64,000 nt of DNA. Origin: Megaustenia siamemsis (lineage: Eukaryota > Mollusca > Gastropoda > Stylommatophora > Ariophantidae). Positions 14,330 to 27,312 of this stretch are shown here, piece after piece; the first letter of the stretch is position 1; the number at the start of each line of letters is the position of its first letter. Where the stretch lies: positions 32,085,615-32,149,614 of the forward strand of contig JAVIAB010000025.1 in NCBI GenBank assembly GCA_032433765.1, written 5' to 3'. The notes under the pieces are model-generated. The model was given only the letters and a program-made list of their open reading frames with translations, was not told the origin of the DNA and made no database searches. The position numbers and the translations under genes are program-made.

Positions 14330-15899
14330 CACAGTTGAACCTCACCTCTCCAACAGTTCACCAACAAAACCTCACATCTCTCACATTTCACCAACAAAAC
14401 CTCACCTCTCCAACAGTTCAACAACAAAACCTCACATCTCTCACAGTTACCAACAGAACCTCACATCTCCAACAATTCATCAACAGAACCTCACCTCTCC
14501 AACAGTTCATTAACAAAACCTCACCTCTCCAACAGTTCACAAACAGAACCTCACATCTCCAACAGTTCATCAACAAAACCTCACCTCTCCAACATTTCAC
14601 CAACAAAACCTCATCTCTCCAACAGTTCACCAACAGAACCTTACATCTCTCACAGTTACCAACAGAACTTCACCTCTCCAACAGTTCACCAACAAAACCT
14701 CACCTCTCCAACAGTTCACCAACAGAACCTCACATCTCCAACAGTTCACCAACAGAACCTCACAACTCCAACAGTTCATCAACAAAACCTCACCTCTCCA
14801 ACAGTTCACCAACAAAACCTCACCTCTCTAACAGTTCACCAACAAAACCACACCTCTCCAACAGTTCACCAACAGAACCTCACATCTCCAACAGTTCACC
14901 AACAAAACTTCACCTCTCCAAAAGTTCACCAACAAAACTTCACCTCTCCAACATTTCAACAACAAAACCTCACCTCTCCAACAGTTCACCAACAGAACCT
15001 TACATCTCTCACAGCAGTTACCAACAGAACTTCACCTCTCCAACAGTTCACCAACAAAACCTCACCTCTCCAACAGTTCACCAACAGAACCTCACATCTC
15101 CAACAGTTCATCAACAAAACCTCACATCTCTCACAGTTGCCAACAGAACTTCACCTCTCCAACAGTTCACCAACAAAACCTCACATCTCTCACAGTTACC
15201 AACAGAACCTCACATCTCCAACAGTTCACCAACAAAACCTCACCTCTCCAACAGTTCACCAACAAAACCTCACCTCTCCAACAGTTCACCAACAGAACCT
15301 CACATCTCCAACAGTTCACCAACAAAACCTCACCTCTCCAACAGTTCACCAACAAAACCTCACCTCTCCAAAAGTTCACCAACAAAACCTCACCTCTCCA
15401 ATAGTTCACCAACAGAACCTCACATCTCCAACAGTTCACCAACAAAACCTCACCTCTCCAACATTTCACCAACAGAACCTTACATCTCTCACAGTTACCA
15501 ACAGAACTTCACCTCTCCAACAGTTCACCAACAAAACCTCCCCTCTCCAACAGTTCATCAACAGAACCTCACCTCTAAAACAATTCATCAACAGAACCTC
15601 ACCTCTCCAAGAGTTCACCAACAAAATTTCACCTCTCCAACAGTTCACCAACAAAACCTCACATCTCTCACAGTTACCAACAGAACTTCACATCTCCAAC
15701 AGTTCATCAACAAAACCTCATATCTCCAACAGTTCACCAACAAAACCTCACCTCTCCAACAGTTCACCAACAAAACCTCACATCTCTCACAGTTACCAAC
15801 AGAACTTCACCTCTCCAACAGTTCAACAACAAAACCTCACATCTCTCACAGTGCACAAACAAAACCTCACATCTCTCACAGTGCACAAACAAAACCTCT
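14330..15899. repeat. 30-bp minisatellite, copy 3
   Basis: Third copy of the 30-bp array. The even mix of unit lengths leaves an open frame of 530 codons (14,335-15,927), but it has only the repeat peptide and no start context or domain. Read as non-coding. Confidence 0.95.
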
Positions 15900-16299
15900 T
15901 CCCGCCATTTTCATAAAAACACCATAAACAGAACCACAAACCCTCCAGAGTCGTATCTAGTCCAATAACAATCAGAACGACTTTTTCTCCAGAAGTACCA
16001 TCATACTAAACTTGTAATCTCCCTAGAGATCAAACGAGCTATCAAAAAGGAAAGCGTTTTGTTGCGCGTTTCTTTGATTTTCTCGTGGGAACAGCTTTAA
16101 TTAATGCCCATAAAGAGCGCATTATATTTGAAGCTGACCTAGGGACACAAGTCAGACGACACCTGTCATTTAACCTATCCGGAGAAAAGGCTCTTATCTA
16201 TCGCCATCTTGTTTTATACAGTTATATTATTCTAAAGGTAACCTTTCTGAACTTATCAAAGATATTGATTTTTATGTGTCGTATTAATTAAATTACAAG
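15900..16299. other. Unit spacer, copy 3
   Basis: Same unique spacer as in copies 1 and 2, with no recognised gene. Confidence 0.55.
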
Positions 16300-17474
16300 A
16301 AATGACATATACATCATACGATCTTTTGTAGAAAGAGCCATAGAGGTGACAACAGATCTATACCTATGTTTCATACATTATACCAAAGCATTTGACAAAG
16401 TAAAGCAGCAAAAAATAATCACAATTTTAGAAAGCATAAACGTAGACAGCAAAGATATACGAATAATAGAGAACATGTACTGGCAACAAACAGCGGCCAT
16501 AAGAATTGGAAACCAATTGGGAATATTTCAACAAATAAAACAGGGTGTTAGACAAGGTTGTGTGCTGTCACCAGATTTGTTTAAAATTTATAGTAAGATT
16601 ATTTTAAGATCCATAAGGGGCATGTCTGGAATAACAATCGGATGTCATAATATAAACAATCTAAGGTATGCTGATGATACAGTCTTAATCGCTAAAAGTG
16701 AAAATGAATTGCAAGAAATGTTAGACATAGTGAAAGAAAGCACAAATAAAGGACTCAGTCTTAATAGCAGAAAGACAGAAGTAATGGTAACAACAAAGAA
16801 AAAGACATCACCTCAGTGCAAAAAAAAGACAAGTGGAAAAATATTAAAACAGGTAAATGAATTTAAATATTTGGGAACTTTGTTAACCTCAGACGGAAGA
16901 TGTACAAAAGAGGTGAGATGCAGAATGGCTCAGACAAAAGCAGCTTTCCAAAAAATGAGGAAGATACTATGCAATCCATTTTTGACAATAGAAACAAAAA
17001 AAAGAGTTCGTAAATGGTATGTAGAGCCATTCTTAACATATGGATGTGAATTATGGACAATAGGACAACAGACAATAAAATCATTGGAGTCTGTAGAAAT
17101 GTAGTTTTACAGATGAATGTTGAGAATACCATGGACAGCTAAGAAGAGTAATGAAGATGTTCTGCAAGAGGCCAAAGCAAAAAGAGAGCTAATTTCCAAT
17201 ATTAGGAAGAAACAATCATCATCATTTTTTTGGCCATGTAATGAGAAGAGAACAGCTGGAATATATTGTAACAACTGGGAAAATTGAGGGACAAAGAGAT
17301 AGAGGGAAGCAAAGAGAAAAGATACCAGACAGCTTAAGAGAATGGCTTGGCAGAAGGTCAACAATAGGAATGATAAATAATATAAGTGATAAGTCGAGAT
17401 CAAAAGTTATGGTGATATGATCACCCACGCCAGCAGGCCCGGTACTTGATGATGATGATGATGATGATGATGAT
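16300..17474 (+). mobile_element. LINE-1 RT fragment (dead), unit copy 3
   Basis: Best-preserved copy. The open frame 16,346-17,104 (252 codons) has CFIHYTKAF at residues 8-16 with His11 where the catalytic Asp is expected, GVRQGCVLSP at about 67-76, YADD at 108-111 and GTLLTSDGRCTKEV further on. It stops at the TAG after SLESVEM, and out-of-frame sequence then continues with MLRIPWTAKKSNEDV. The same stop and the same His in all three copies mean that the element was dead before the 7 kb unit was amplified. The tail is (GAT)n. Confidence 0.88.
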
Positions 17475-17478
17475 TAAT

Positions 17479-19144
<1,666 letters not shown>

Positions 19145-19555
19145 CTAAATTGCTTTGGGAACAAATGGCCTCACAAAATCTCAAACATAAGCTGGAAAGA
19201 ATACATTTCAAATGAACAGATAAGAGAGGAATCTAAACAAGAATACGTGTCGAGCTTTATAAGAAGTGGGCTTTGTAAAAACATTGGTCATGTGCTGAGA
19301 ATGAATGAAGAAACATTCCCCATCAGTCATTTATGTGGAAACCATTTGGTAAATGAAACCAATACAGACCAAGAGAATCGCTATGCAAAACAATTGCTAT
19401 GGGAATCTCAATCTTGTGACTAAGATTGAACCGAGAACTACAAGAACTAGCAGCAGATCGTCAATTGTGGAGAACTATGACTTGCACCCTATGTACCGTC
19501 TTCGCTCAGAGAGGAAAATGAATGACTGAATAAATGACTGAATTAATGAACTAAA
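19145..19555 (+). mobile_element. LINE-8 3' remnant, unit copy 3
   Basis: Third copy of the LINE-8 remnant, with single-base differences only. Confidence 0.5.
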
Positions 19556-19814
19556 AACACTGACGACCCACATTGACTGCACTGAGACCAACTCATTTCA
19601 AATTAATTTCCCCTGTACATGATTACATTTTCGTCATACAGATATTTGTAAAGGAATTAATGTTTCCACAAAAATTACATGTCTCACGAGGCGCGTGCCT
19701 ATTTTAAGATTTCGTATTAGTAAATAGTCAGAAATCAGATCGATGGCTAGTTACGTGATCGTCTGAGAATCAAAACTGGTTTATCTCCTCTAATCTCTGT
19801 TGGGTTGGTTAACT

Positions 19815-20312
19815 CAAGTAGTCTATGTAGGTCATGTCGTCCATGTAGGTCGTGTCGTCCATGTAGGTCATGTCGTCCATGTAGGTCATGTCGTCCATGT
19901 AGGTCATGTCGTCCATGTAGGTCAAGTCGTCCATGTAGGTCATGTCGTCCTTGTAGGTCATGTCGTCCATGTAGGTCATGTCGCCCATGTAGGTCATGTC
20001 GTCCATGTAGGTCATGTCGTCCATGTAGGTCATGTCGTCCTTGTAGGTCATGTCGTCCATGTAGGTCATGTCGTCCATGTAGGTCATGTCGTCCATGTAG
20101 GTCATGTCGTCCATGTAGGTCATGTCGTCCATGTATGTCATGCCGTCCTTGTAGGTCATGTCATTCATGTAAGTCATGTCATCCATGTAGGTCATGTCGT
20201 CCATGTAGGTCATGCCGTCCATGTAGGTCATGTCATCCATGTAGGTCATGTCGTCCATGTAGGTCATGTCGTCCATGTAGGTCATGTAGGTCACGTAGTT
20301 CATTTAGGTCAT
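19815..20312. repeat. 18-bp minisatellite, unit copy 3
   Basis: Same array as 6,081-6,578, with a few base differences. Confidence 0.95.
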
Positions 20313-20327
20313 AAACAATTGTCACTA

Positions 20328-20407
20328 ATATCAGTAACTCAGACAATCAGTTATTGTAGCCCAGGCTACATTTTTATTAAATAACTGATTGTCTGAGTTA
20401 CTGATAT
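20328..20407. repeat. Perfect 28-bp inverted repeat, unit copy 3
   Basis: Arms 20,328-20,355 and 20,380-20,407. Both arms and the spacer are identical to copies 1 and 2. Confidence 0.93.
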
Positions 20408-20423
20408 ATTCAACAGCTAATTG

Positions 20424-21829
20424 GCTGACTGTTTCACAGTTGAATGTCTGACTGACTGTTTCACAGTTGAATGTCTGACTGACTGTTTCATAGTTGAATG
20501 TCTGACTGACTGCTTCATAGTTGAATGTCTGACTGACTGCTTCATAGTTGAATGTCTGATTGACTGCTTCATAGTTGAATGTCTGACTGGCTGTTTCACA
20601 GTTGAATGTCTGACTGACTGTTTCACAGTTGAATGTCTGACTGACTGTTTCATAGTTGAATGTCTGACTGACTGCTTCATAGTTGAATGTCTGACTGACT
20701 GCTTCATAGTTGAATGTCTGACTGACTGTTTCACAGTTGAATGTCTGACTGACTGTTTCATAGTTGAATGTCTGACTGACTGCTTCATAGTTGAATGTCT
20801 GACTGACTGCTTCATAGTTGATTATCTGACTGACTGTTTCATAGTTGAATGTCTGACTGACTGTTTCATAGTTGAATGTCTGACTGACTGCTTCATAGTT
20901 GAATGTCTGACTGACTGTTTCACAGTTGAATGTCTGACTGACTGCTTCATAGTTGAATGTCTGACTGACTGTTTCATAGTTGAATGTCTGACTGACTGTT
21001 TCATAGTTGAATGTCTGACTGACTGTTTCATAGTTGAATGTCTGACTGACTGTTTCATAGTTGAATGTCTGACTGACTGCTTCATAGTTGAATGTCTGAC
21101 TGACTGCTTCATAGTTGAATGTCTGACTGACTGCTTCATAGTTGAATGTCTGACTGACTGCTTCATAGTTGAATGTCTGACTGACTGTTTCACAGTTGAT
21201 TATCTGACTGATTGTTTCACAGTTGATTATCTGACTGATTGTTTCACAGTTGATTATCTGACTGACTGTTTCATAGTTGAATGTCTGACTGACTGCTTCA
21301 TAGTTGAATGTCTGACTGACTGCTTCATAGTTGAATGTCTGACTGACTGTTTCATAGTTGAATGTCTGACTGACTGCTTCATAGTTGAATGTCTGACTGA
21401 CTGCTTCATAGTTGAATGTCTGACTGACTGTTTCATAGTTGAATGTCTGACTGACTGTTTCATAGTTGAATGTCTGACTGACTGTTTCACAGTTGAATGT
21501 CTGACTGACTGCTTCATAGTTGAATGTCTGACTGACTGCTTCATAGTTGAATGTCTGACTGACTGCTTCATAGTTGAATGTCTGACTGACTGCTTCATAG
21601 TTGAATGTCTGACTGACTGTTTCACAGTTGATTATCTGACTGATTGTTTCACAGTTGATTATCTGACTGATTTTTTCACAGTTGATTATCTGACGGAATG
21701 TTCACAGTTGATTATCTGACTGATTGTTTCACAGTTGATTATCTGACTGATTGTTTCACAGTTGATTATCTGACTGATTGTTTCACAGTTGATTATCTGA
21801 CTGATTGTTTCACAGTTGATTATCTGAGT
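20424..21829. repeat. 27-bp minisatellite, expanded (unit copy 3)
   Basis: About 52 units, double the number in copies 1 and 2. A variant subtype with GATTGTTTCACAGTTGATTA appears in two clusters (about 21,190-21,265 and 21,605-21,829). The repeat of a whole block plus its variant cluster suggests a higher-order duplication of about 432 bp (16 units). The open frame of 432 codons is a repeat artefact. Confidence 0.95.
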
Positions 21830-21832
21830 AAC

Positions 21833-22122
21833 TGGCTCAAAAGTACGGGTTCCTTTCTTCCACTTGCCTGCTAAGCCTTTGGGGAAAATGGTGCTAGTGA
21901 CCAGATTTTTACACAACCGGCGAGAAATTTCCTTGCGACTTTGGTCGGAATCACGCCAGAACCTTTTTAATCGCCCCCTTAAAAATCTGGTATCTATTTG
22001 TAGAGGATGTGTGAACCCCGGAGCTTTGTCGCTCTGAAAGAGATCTGTCAATTCCGAGAATTGAACCCGACACGTGTGGTCAGGAAGCGAGTGCACTAAC
22101 CATACAGGAAGCGAGGCTCACA
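21833..22122 (-). mobile_element. SINE-B, old tRNA-headed SINE sharing the SINE-A core
   Basis: On the minus strand the head reads GAGCCTCGCTTCCTGTATGG, TTAGTGCACTCGCTTCCTGA and then GTCGGGTTCAATTCTCGG, a tRNA-like box A/box B arrangement. The body follows with GGCGTGATTCCGACC and GGTCACTAGCACCATTTTCC. These match the SINE-A core (GGCGTAATACCGACC, GGTCACTAACACCATATTCC) in the same order and spacing, but the tRNA head differs. I see no clear target-site duplication, so it is probably an old insertion. Confidence 0.7.
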
Positions 22123-22199
22123 AATAACCAGGTGATTGACCTATTATTTCGGTTAATGACTTGATGATTAGCTGAGTAGCCTAATTATTTACTGAAAAA

Positions 22200-22700
22200 A
22201 TGCTAGTCAACTAACTTATTAAGCAGGTAATTGATTTATTAAGTAATTAACTGACTTATTAGTGAAATTACATGATGTATTAAGTAATTATTAAAACCTG
22301 GTTATTAAGTAATCAACTGACTTATTAATTAACTAACTGACTTACTATATAGTTAAGTAACTTATTAAGTAAATTACTTGATGTATTAAGTTATTACATG
22401 ACCTATTAAGTGTACAACTGACTTATTAATTAACTAACTGACTTACTATATAGTTAAGTAACTTAGTATGTAAATTACATGATGTAGTAAGTAATTATCT
22501 GACCTATTAAGTAGTCAACTGACTTATTAATTAACTAACTGACTTATTAAATAGTTAAGTAACTTAGTATGTAAATTACATGATGTAGTAAGTAATTATC
22601 TGACCTATTAAGTAGTCAACTGACTTTGAATTAACTAACTGACTTATTAAATAGTTAAGTAACTTATTAAGTAAATTACTTGATGTATTAAGTGATTAAC
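22200..22700. repeat. AT-rich tandem repeat, ~101-bp period
   Basis: About four to five diverged units. The phrase TTAATTAACTAACTGACTTA recurs near 22,325, 22,426, 22,527 and 22,627, always 101 bp apart. Each unit is itself made of short ACTTATTAAGTAA-like words, suggesting an older shorter repeat. Confidence 0.8.
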
Positions 22701-22712
22701 TGACTGACTGTA

Positions 22713-22978
22713 GCAATTAAAAAAAAAAAAGTAAAGTACCCCCGTCACGCCAAGTGGCGTACAGGGAATATGGTGTTAGTGACCATATATTTACAGACCT
22801 TCGGCACATGATTTTTTGGGCAATGTGGTCGGTATTACGCCCATGCCGCTTCACTTTCCCTGAAAAAAATCCGGTACCCATTTAAGGCTGGGTGAACCCG
22901 GAAACCGTCGGTTGGGATCGAACCCTATCTCTTGTCCTTTGTAGTCCAGTTCACTAACCACTGAGCTATCGCGGCTCC
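22713..22978 (-). mobile_element. SINE-A, tRNA-headed SINE
   Basis: On the minus strand the 5' end is GGAGCCGCGATAGCTCAGTG (box A consensus TRGCNNAGYNGG fits) and GGTTCGATCCC follows as box B. The non-tRNA core is GGGTTCACCCAGCC, GGGCGTAATACCGACCACAT and GGTCACTAACACCATATTCC. The 3' end is ACGGGGGTACTTTACTTTTT. A 9-bp direct repeat CTGACTGTA flanks it (22,704-22,712 and 22,979-22,987), a plausible target-site duplication. SINEs are transcribed by RNA polymerase III and need LINE enzymes to move. Confidence 0.85.
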
Positions 22979-23030
22979 CTGACTGTATGAATGTTCCTAA
23001 TATCATTAATAATTATGCTTAACCGTAGGA

Positions 23031-23660
23031 CTTCTTCTTCTTCTTTCCTTCCTCATCTGTCTTTCAACGTCGAGGTGAGATATAATTTGCGGTCTTTTGC
23101 TCTTCTGTTCGCTTCTGCTGCTGTTATGTTTCCTAGTGTTTCTAATATTCCATCGATCCATCTTTTTCGTGGGCGACCCTTGGGTCTGGTGTTCTCACAA
23201 CGTTTGTTGAAGGCTCGTTGTGTTGTGTTTTGATCTTCTGCCTTGCCACTTAGCTTAAACATTTTATTTGTTATTTCCTTATATATTCTATGTCGGGGCT
23301 ATTCCTAGCTTTTTTCTCAGTTCTTCGTTTCTGATCTTATCTCTCAGACTGTTTCCTGTCATTCGTCTAACACATTTCATCTCTGTAGAGGTTATTTTTC
23401 TTGTTGTTCTTGCATCTAGGGTCCAGGCCTGGCATTGGTAGCACAACGTTGGGATGAAGATTGTATTGTAGAGTGTCTGTTTTGCCTCTGGAGTTATATT
23501 CTTGTTGGACAATAGTGGCGAAAAACTGTCCAATGATTTGACAACTTTTGATGTATCTTGAGTCTATCTCTGCTGTTTCTGAATTGTCGTTTGTCACTAA
23601 ACTTCCTATGTGATTTTTTCTGTAATTTTTTTTCATTTTTCCAAGATTTTCTGGTCTAAA
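23031..23660 (-). mobile_element. LINE-4 C-terminal fragment
   Basis: Minus-strand fragment of a non-LTR retrotransposon C-terminus: NTIFIPTLCYQCQAWTLDAR, ITSTEMKCVRRMTGNSLRDK, then in another frame RPKGRPRKRWIDGILETLGN followed by ITAAEANRRAKDRK. A frameshift separates the two parts near 23,270. The 3' end is a GAAGAAGAA-type tail next to 23,031. The RT catalytic region is missing. The same family occurs at 50,215 and 58,266. Confidence 0.8.
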
Positions 23661-23929
23661 TATTTAACGAAAAAGGATGGGTAAAAAGGGGGAGGGGGGG
23701 GGGGAACGCTCTTAAAGTTTCATTTAAATTATGGGGTGGGGCGGCTTACGAAGTAATCAATCAGGCCCTGGTTGTTCGATATTTTTGTTATTCCTTGGAA
23801 TGCATCCTTTGCCTGCGTTGTGTTTCGATTCTTGAACCTTCTCACGCCGCTAGACGTCGCATTGGGCTTGTGTTTTTCAAGACCCATCTCTATTCTGGCA
23901 AAAAGGTTCCATCTTATCGGATGAGTCTA
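23661..23929. other. Unassigned spacer with G-run
   Basis: Sequence between LINE-4 and LINE-3 fragments. It contains a purine-rich stretch with a run of more than ten G near 23,695. No reading frame or repeat that I can name. Confidence 0.4.
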
Positions 23930-24725
23930 TGCTGCTAATTTTGCTTCTCTTATCAGTGTTCTTTTCAGTGACTCTGAAGGTATTTATCTTTTTCTGTATC
24001 CTGATGTTTCCCATAGAAGAGCCTGTTGTTTTTTAATTTTCTTGTTGTCTCTTCTCATTACGTGTCCGACATATGTCCATCATCTTTCCTTAATTTTAGA
24101 TAAGATTTTTGGTTGCATGGCCATTTATTTCAATATTAGTCTTGAATTTATTCCATTGTACATAAATTACTTTTCTTAGGCATTTATTTTCTTAAAGAAG
24201 TAAAAAAAATGAAAAAATAAAGAGCCCCCGTCACGCCAAGTGGCGTATAGAAATTATGGTGTTAGTGACCATAAATTGTACAGACCTTCGGCACATGATT
24301 TTTGGGGTAATTTGGTCGGTATTACGCCCGTGCCGCTTTACCTTTCCATAAAAAAAATCCGGTACCCGTTAAAGGCTGGGTGAACAGGAAGCCTTTGGTT
24401 GGGATCGAACCCTACCTATTGTCCTTTGTAGTCCAGTTCACTAACCACTGAGGTATCACGGCTCTCATTTATTTTCTTAAGTGTTTAGTTTATTCTCAAT
24501 CTCTTCTGGTGTTTTCCAGCTTTCACATGTATAGGTAAGCGTTGATAACCCGTTTGAGTTGAATATTCTTGTTGTGTCCAGGTTTTTAAAATTCTTTACT
24601 GCTTTAGCTATCATGCTTGTGATTTCTTTCCTTGTTTCACATTCTTGATCTATATTACTACCAAGATATATATAGTGGTCTACTCTCTCCAATGACTGGT
24701 AATTGAGATTGACAGTAGGAAACGT
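23930..24725 (-). mobile_element. LINE-3 fragment interrupted by SINE-A
   Basis: Minus-strand remnant of the same LINE-3 family as in the 7 kb units. The right part has YIYLGSNIDQECETRKEITS and LSTLTYTCESWKTPEEIENK. After the SINE the left part continues with NKCLRKVIYVQWNKFKTN and a decayed RRNEKRQQENKK-like region. Stops and frameshifts are frequent. The SINE at 24,196-24,465 splits it at the point equivalent to the ALKNKCLRE region of the other copies. Confidence 0.7.
24196..24465 (-). mobile_element. SINE-A with perfect 15-bp target-site duplication
   Basis: The head on the minus strand starts GAGAGCCGTGATACCTCAGT, with box B GGTTCGATCCC, and the core is the same as the other SINE-A copies. 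The direct repeat CATTTATTTTCTTAA lies at 24,181-24,195 and again at 24,466-24,480, exactly flanking the element, which marks a target-primed insertion. Confidence 0.92.
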
Positions 24726-24761
24726 TTAAAACGAAAAATTGAGCTGAAGATAGGACGTCAT

Positions 24762-25487
24762 TTAGTTTCAAAGTAGACGAATTTCAAAGTAGACGAATTT
24801 CAAAGTAGACGAATTTCAAAGTAGACGAATTTCAAAGTAGACGAATTTCAAAGTAGACGAATTTCAAAGTAGACGAATTTCAAAGTAGACGAATTTCAAA
24901 GTAGACGAATTTCAAAGTAGACGAATTTCAAAGTAGACGAATTTCAAAGTAGACGAATTTCAAAGTAGACGAATTTCAAAGTAGACGAATTTCAAAGTAG
25001 ACGAATTTCAAAGTAGACGAATTTCAAAGTAGACGAATTTCAAAGTAGACGAATTTCAAAGTAGACGAATTTCAAAGTAGACGAATTTCAAAGTAGACGA
25101 ATTTCAAAGTAGACGAATTTCAAAGTAGACGAATTTCAAAGTAGACGAATTTCAAAGTAGACGAATTTCAAAGTAGACGAATTTCAAAGTAGACGAATTT
25201 CAAAGTAGACGAATTTCAAAGTAGACGAATTTCAAAGTAGACGAATTTCAAAGTAGACGAATTTCAAAGTAGACGAATTTCAAAGTAGACGAATTTCAAA
25301 GTAGACGAATTTCAAAGTAGACGAATTTCAAAGTAGACGAATTTCAAAGTAGACGAATTTCAAAGTAGACGAATTTCAAAGTAGACGAATTTCAAAGTAG
25401 ACGAATTTCAAAGTAGACGAATTTCAAAGTAGACGAATTTCAAAGTAGACGAATTTCAAAGTAGACGAATTTCAAAGTAGACGAATT
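24762..25487. repeat. 16-bp minisatellite, near-perfect
   Basis: About 45 units of CAAAGTAGACGAATTT. By eye I find no variant unit across more than 700 bp, unlike all neighbouring arrays. It ends where a unit is cut by GAATTCAGATTGCGACC. Confidence 0.96.
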
Positions 25488-25529
25488 CAGATTGCGACCG
25501 GCAGTCGGGCTCTAGATAAGCCGGAAAAA

Positions 25530-27312
25530 AAAAAGATTATTTCTTATATCATCTTCTTCATTATTTCTTATATCATCTTCTTCATTATTTCTTATATCAT
25601 CTTCTTCATTATTTCTTATATCATCTTCTTCATTATTTCTTATATCATCTTCTTCATTATTTCTTATATCATCTTCTTCATTATTTCTTATATCATCTTC
25701 TTCATTATTTCTTATATCATCTTCTTCATTATTTCTTATATCATCTTCTTCATTATTTCTTATATCATCTTCTTCATTATTTCTTATATCATCTTCTTCA
25801 TTATTTCTTATATCATCTTCTTCATTATTTCTTATATCATCTTCTTCATTATTTCTTATATCATCTTCTTCATTATTACTTATATCATCTTCTTCATTAT
25901 TTCTTTTATCATCTTCTTCATTATTTCTTATATCATCTTCTTCATTATTTCTTATATCATCTTCTTCATTATTTCTTTTATCATCTTCTTCATTATTTCT
26001 TATATCATCTTCTTCATTATTTCTTATATCATCTTCTTCATTATTTCTTATATCATCTTCTTCATTATTTCTTATATCATCTTCTTCATTATTTCTTATA
26101 TCATCTTCTTCATTATTTCTTATATCATCTTCTTCATTATTTCTTATATCATCTTCTTCATTATTTCTTTTATCATCTTCTTCATTATTTCTTATATCAT
26201 CTTCTTCATTATTTCTTATATCATCTTCTTCATTATTTCCGTTATCATCTTCTTCATTATTTCTTATATCATCTTCTTCATTATTTCCTTTATCATCTTC
26301 TTCATTATTTCTTATATCATCTTCTTCATTATTTCCTTTATCATCTTCTTCATTATTTCCTTTATCATCTTCTTCATTATTTCTTATATAATCTTCTTCA
26401 TTATTTCTTATATCATCTTCTTCATTATTTCCTATATCATCTTCTTCATTATTTCCTTTATCATCTTCTTCATTATTTCTTATATCATCTTCTTCATTAT
26501 TTCTTATATCATCTTCTTCATTATTTCTTATATCATCTTCTTCATTATTTCTAATATCATCTTCTTCATTATTTCTTATATCATCTTCTTCATTATTTCT
26601 TATATCATCTTCTTCATTATTTCTTATATCATCTTCTTCATTATTTCTTATATCATCTTCTTCATTATTTCTTATATCATCTTCTTCATTATTTCTTATA
26701 TCATCTTCTTCATTATTTCTTATATCATCTTCTTCATTATTTCTTATATCATCTTCTTCATTATTTCTTATATCATCTTCTTCATTATTTCTTATATCAT
26801 CTTCTTCATTATTTCTTATATCATCTTCTTCATTATTTCTTATATCATCTTCTTCATTATTTCTTATATCATCTTCTTCATTATTTCTTATATCATCTTC
26901 TTCATTATTTCTTATATCATCTTCTTCATTATTTCTTATATCATCTTCTTCATTATTTCTTATATCATCTTCTTCATTATTTCTTATATCATCTTCTTCA
27001 TTATTTCTTATATCATCTTCTTCATTATTTCTTATATCATCTTCTTCATTATTTCTTATATCATCTTCTTCATTATTTCTTATATCATCTTCTTCATTAT
27101 TTCTTATATCATCTTCTTCATTATTTCCTTTATCATCTTCTTCATTATTTTTTATATCATCTTCTTCATTATTTCTTATATCATCTTCTTCATTATTTCC
27201 TTTATCATCTTCTTTATTATTTCTTATATCATCTTCTTCATTATTTCTTATATCATCTTCTTCATTATTTCCTTTATCATCTTCTTCATTATTTCTTATA
27301 TCATCATCATTG
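25530..27312. repeat. 24-bp minisatellite with long acidic open frame
   Basis: About 74 units of 24 bp; on the plus strand TCTTCTTCATTATTTCTTAT followed by ATCA. Variants such as TTTCCTTTATCA cluster around 26,220-26,470 and again at 27,120-27,290. The minus strand is open for 602 codons (25,512-27,320) with an eight-residue repeat rich in Glu, Asp and Asn. The start codon lies in the LINE-2 tail next to the array, and there is no non-repeat domain, so a functional protein is unlikely. Confidence 0.95.

Noticed and set aside
23053..23233. Plus-strand open frame over the LINE-4 fragment
   Set aside because: Shadow of the minus-strand LINE-4 C-terminus, which has recognisable motifs.
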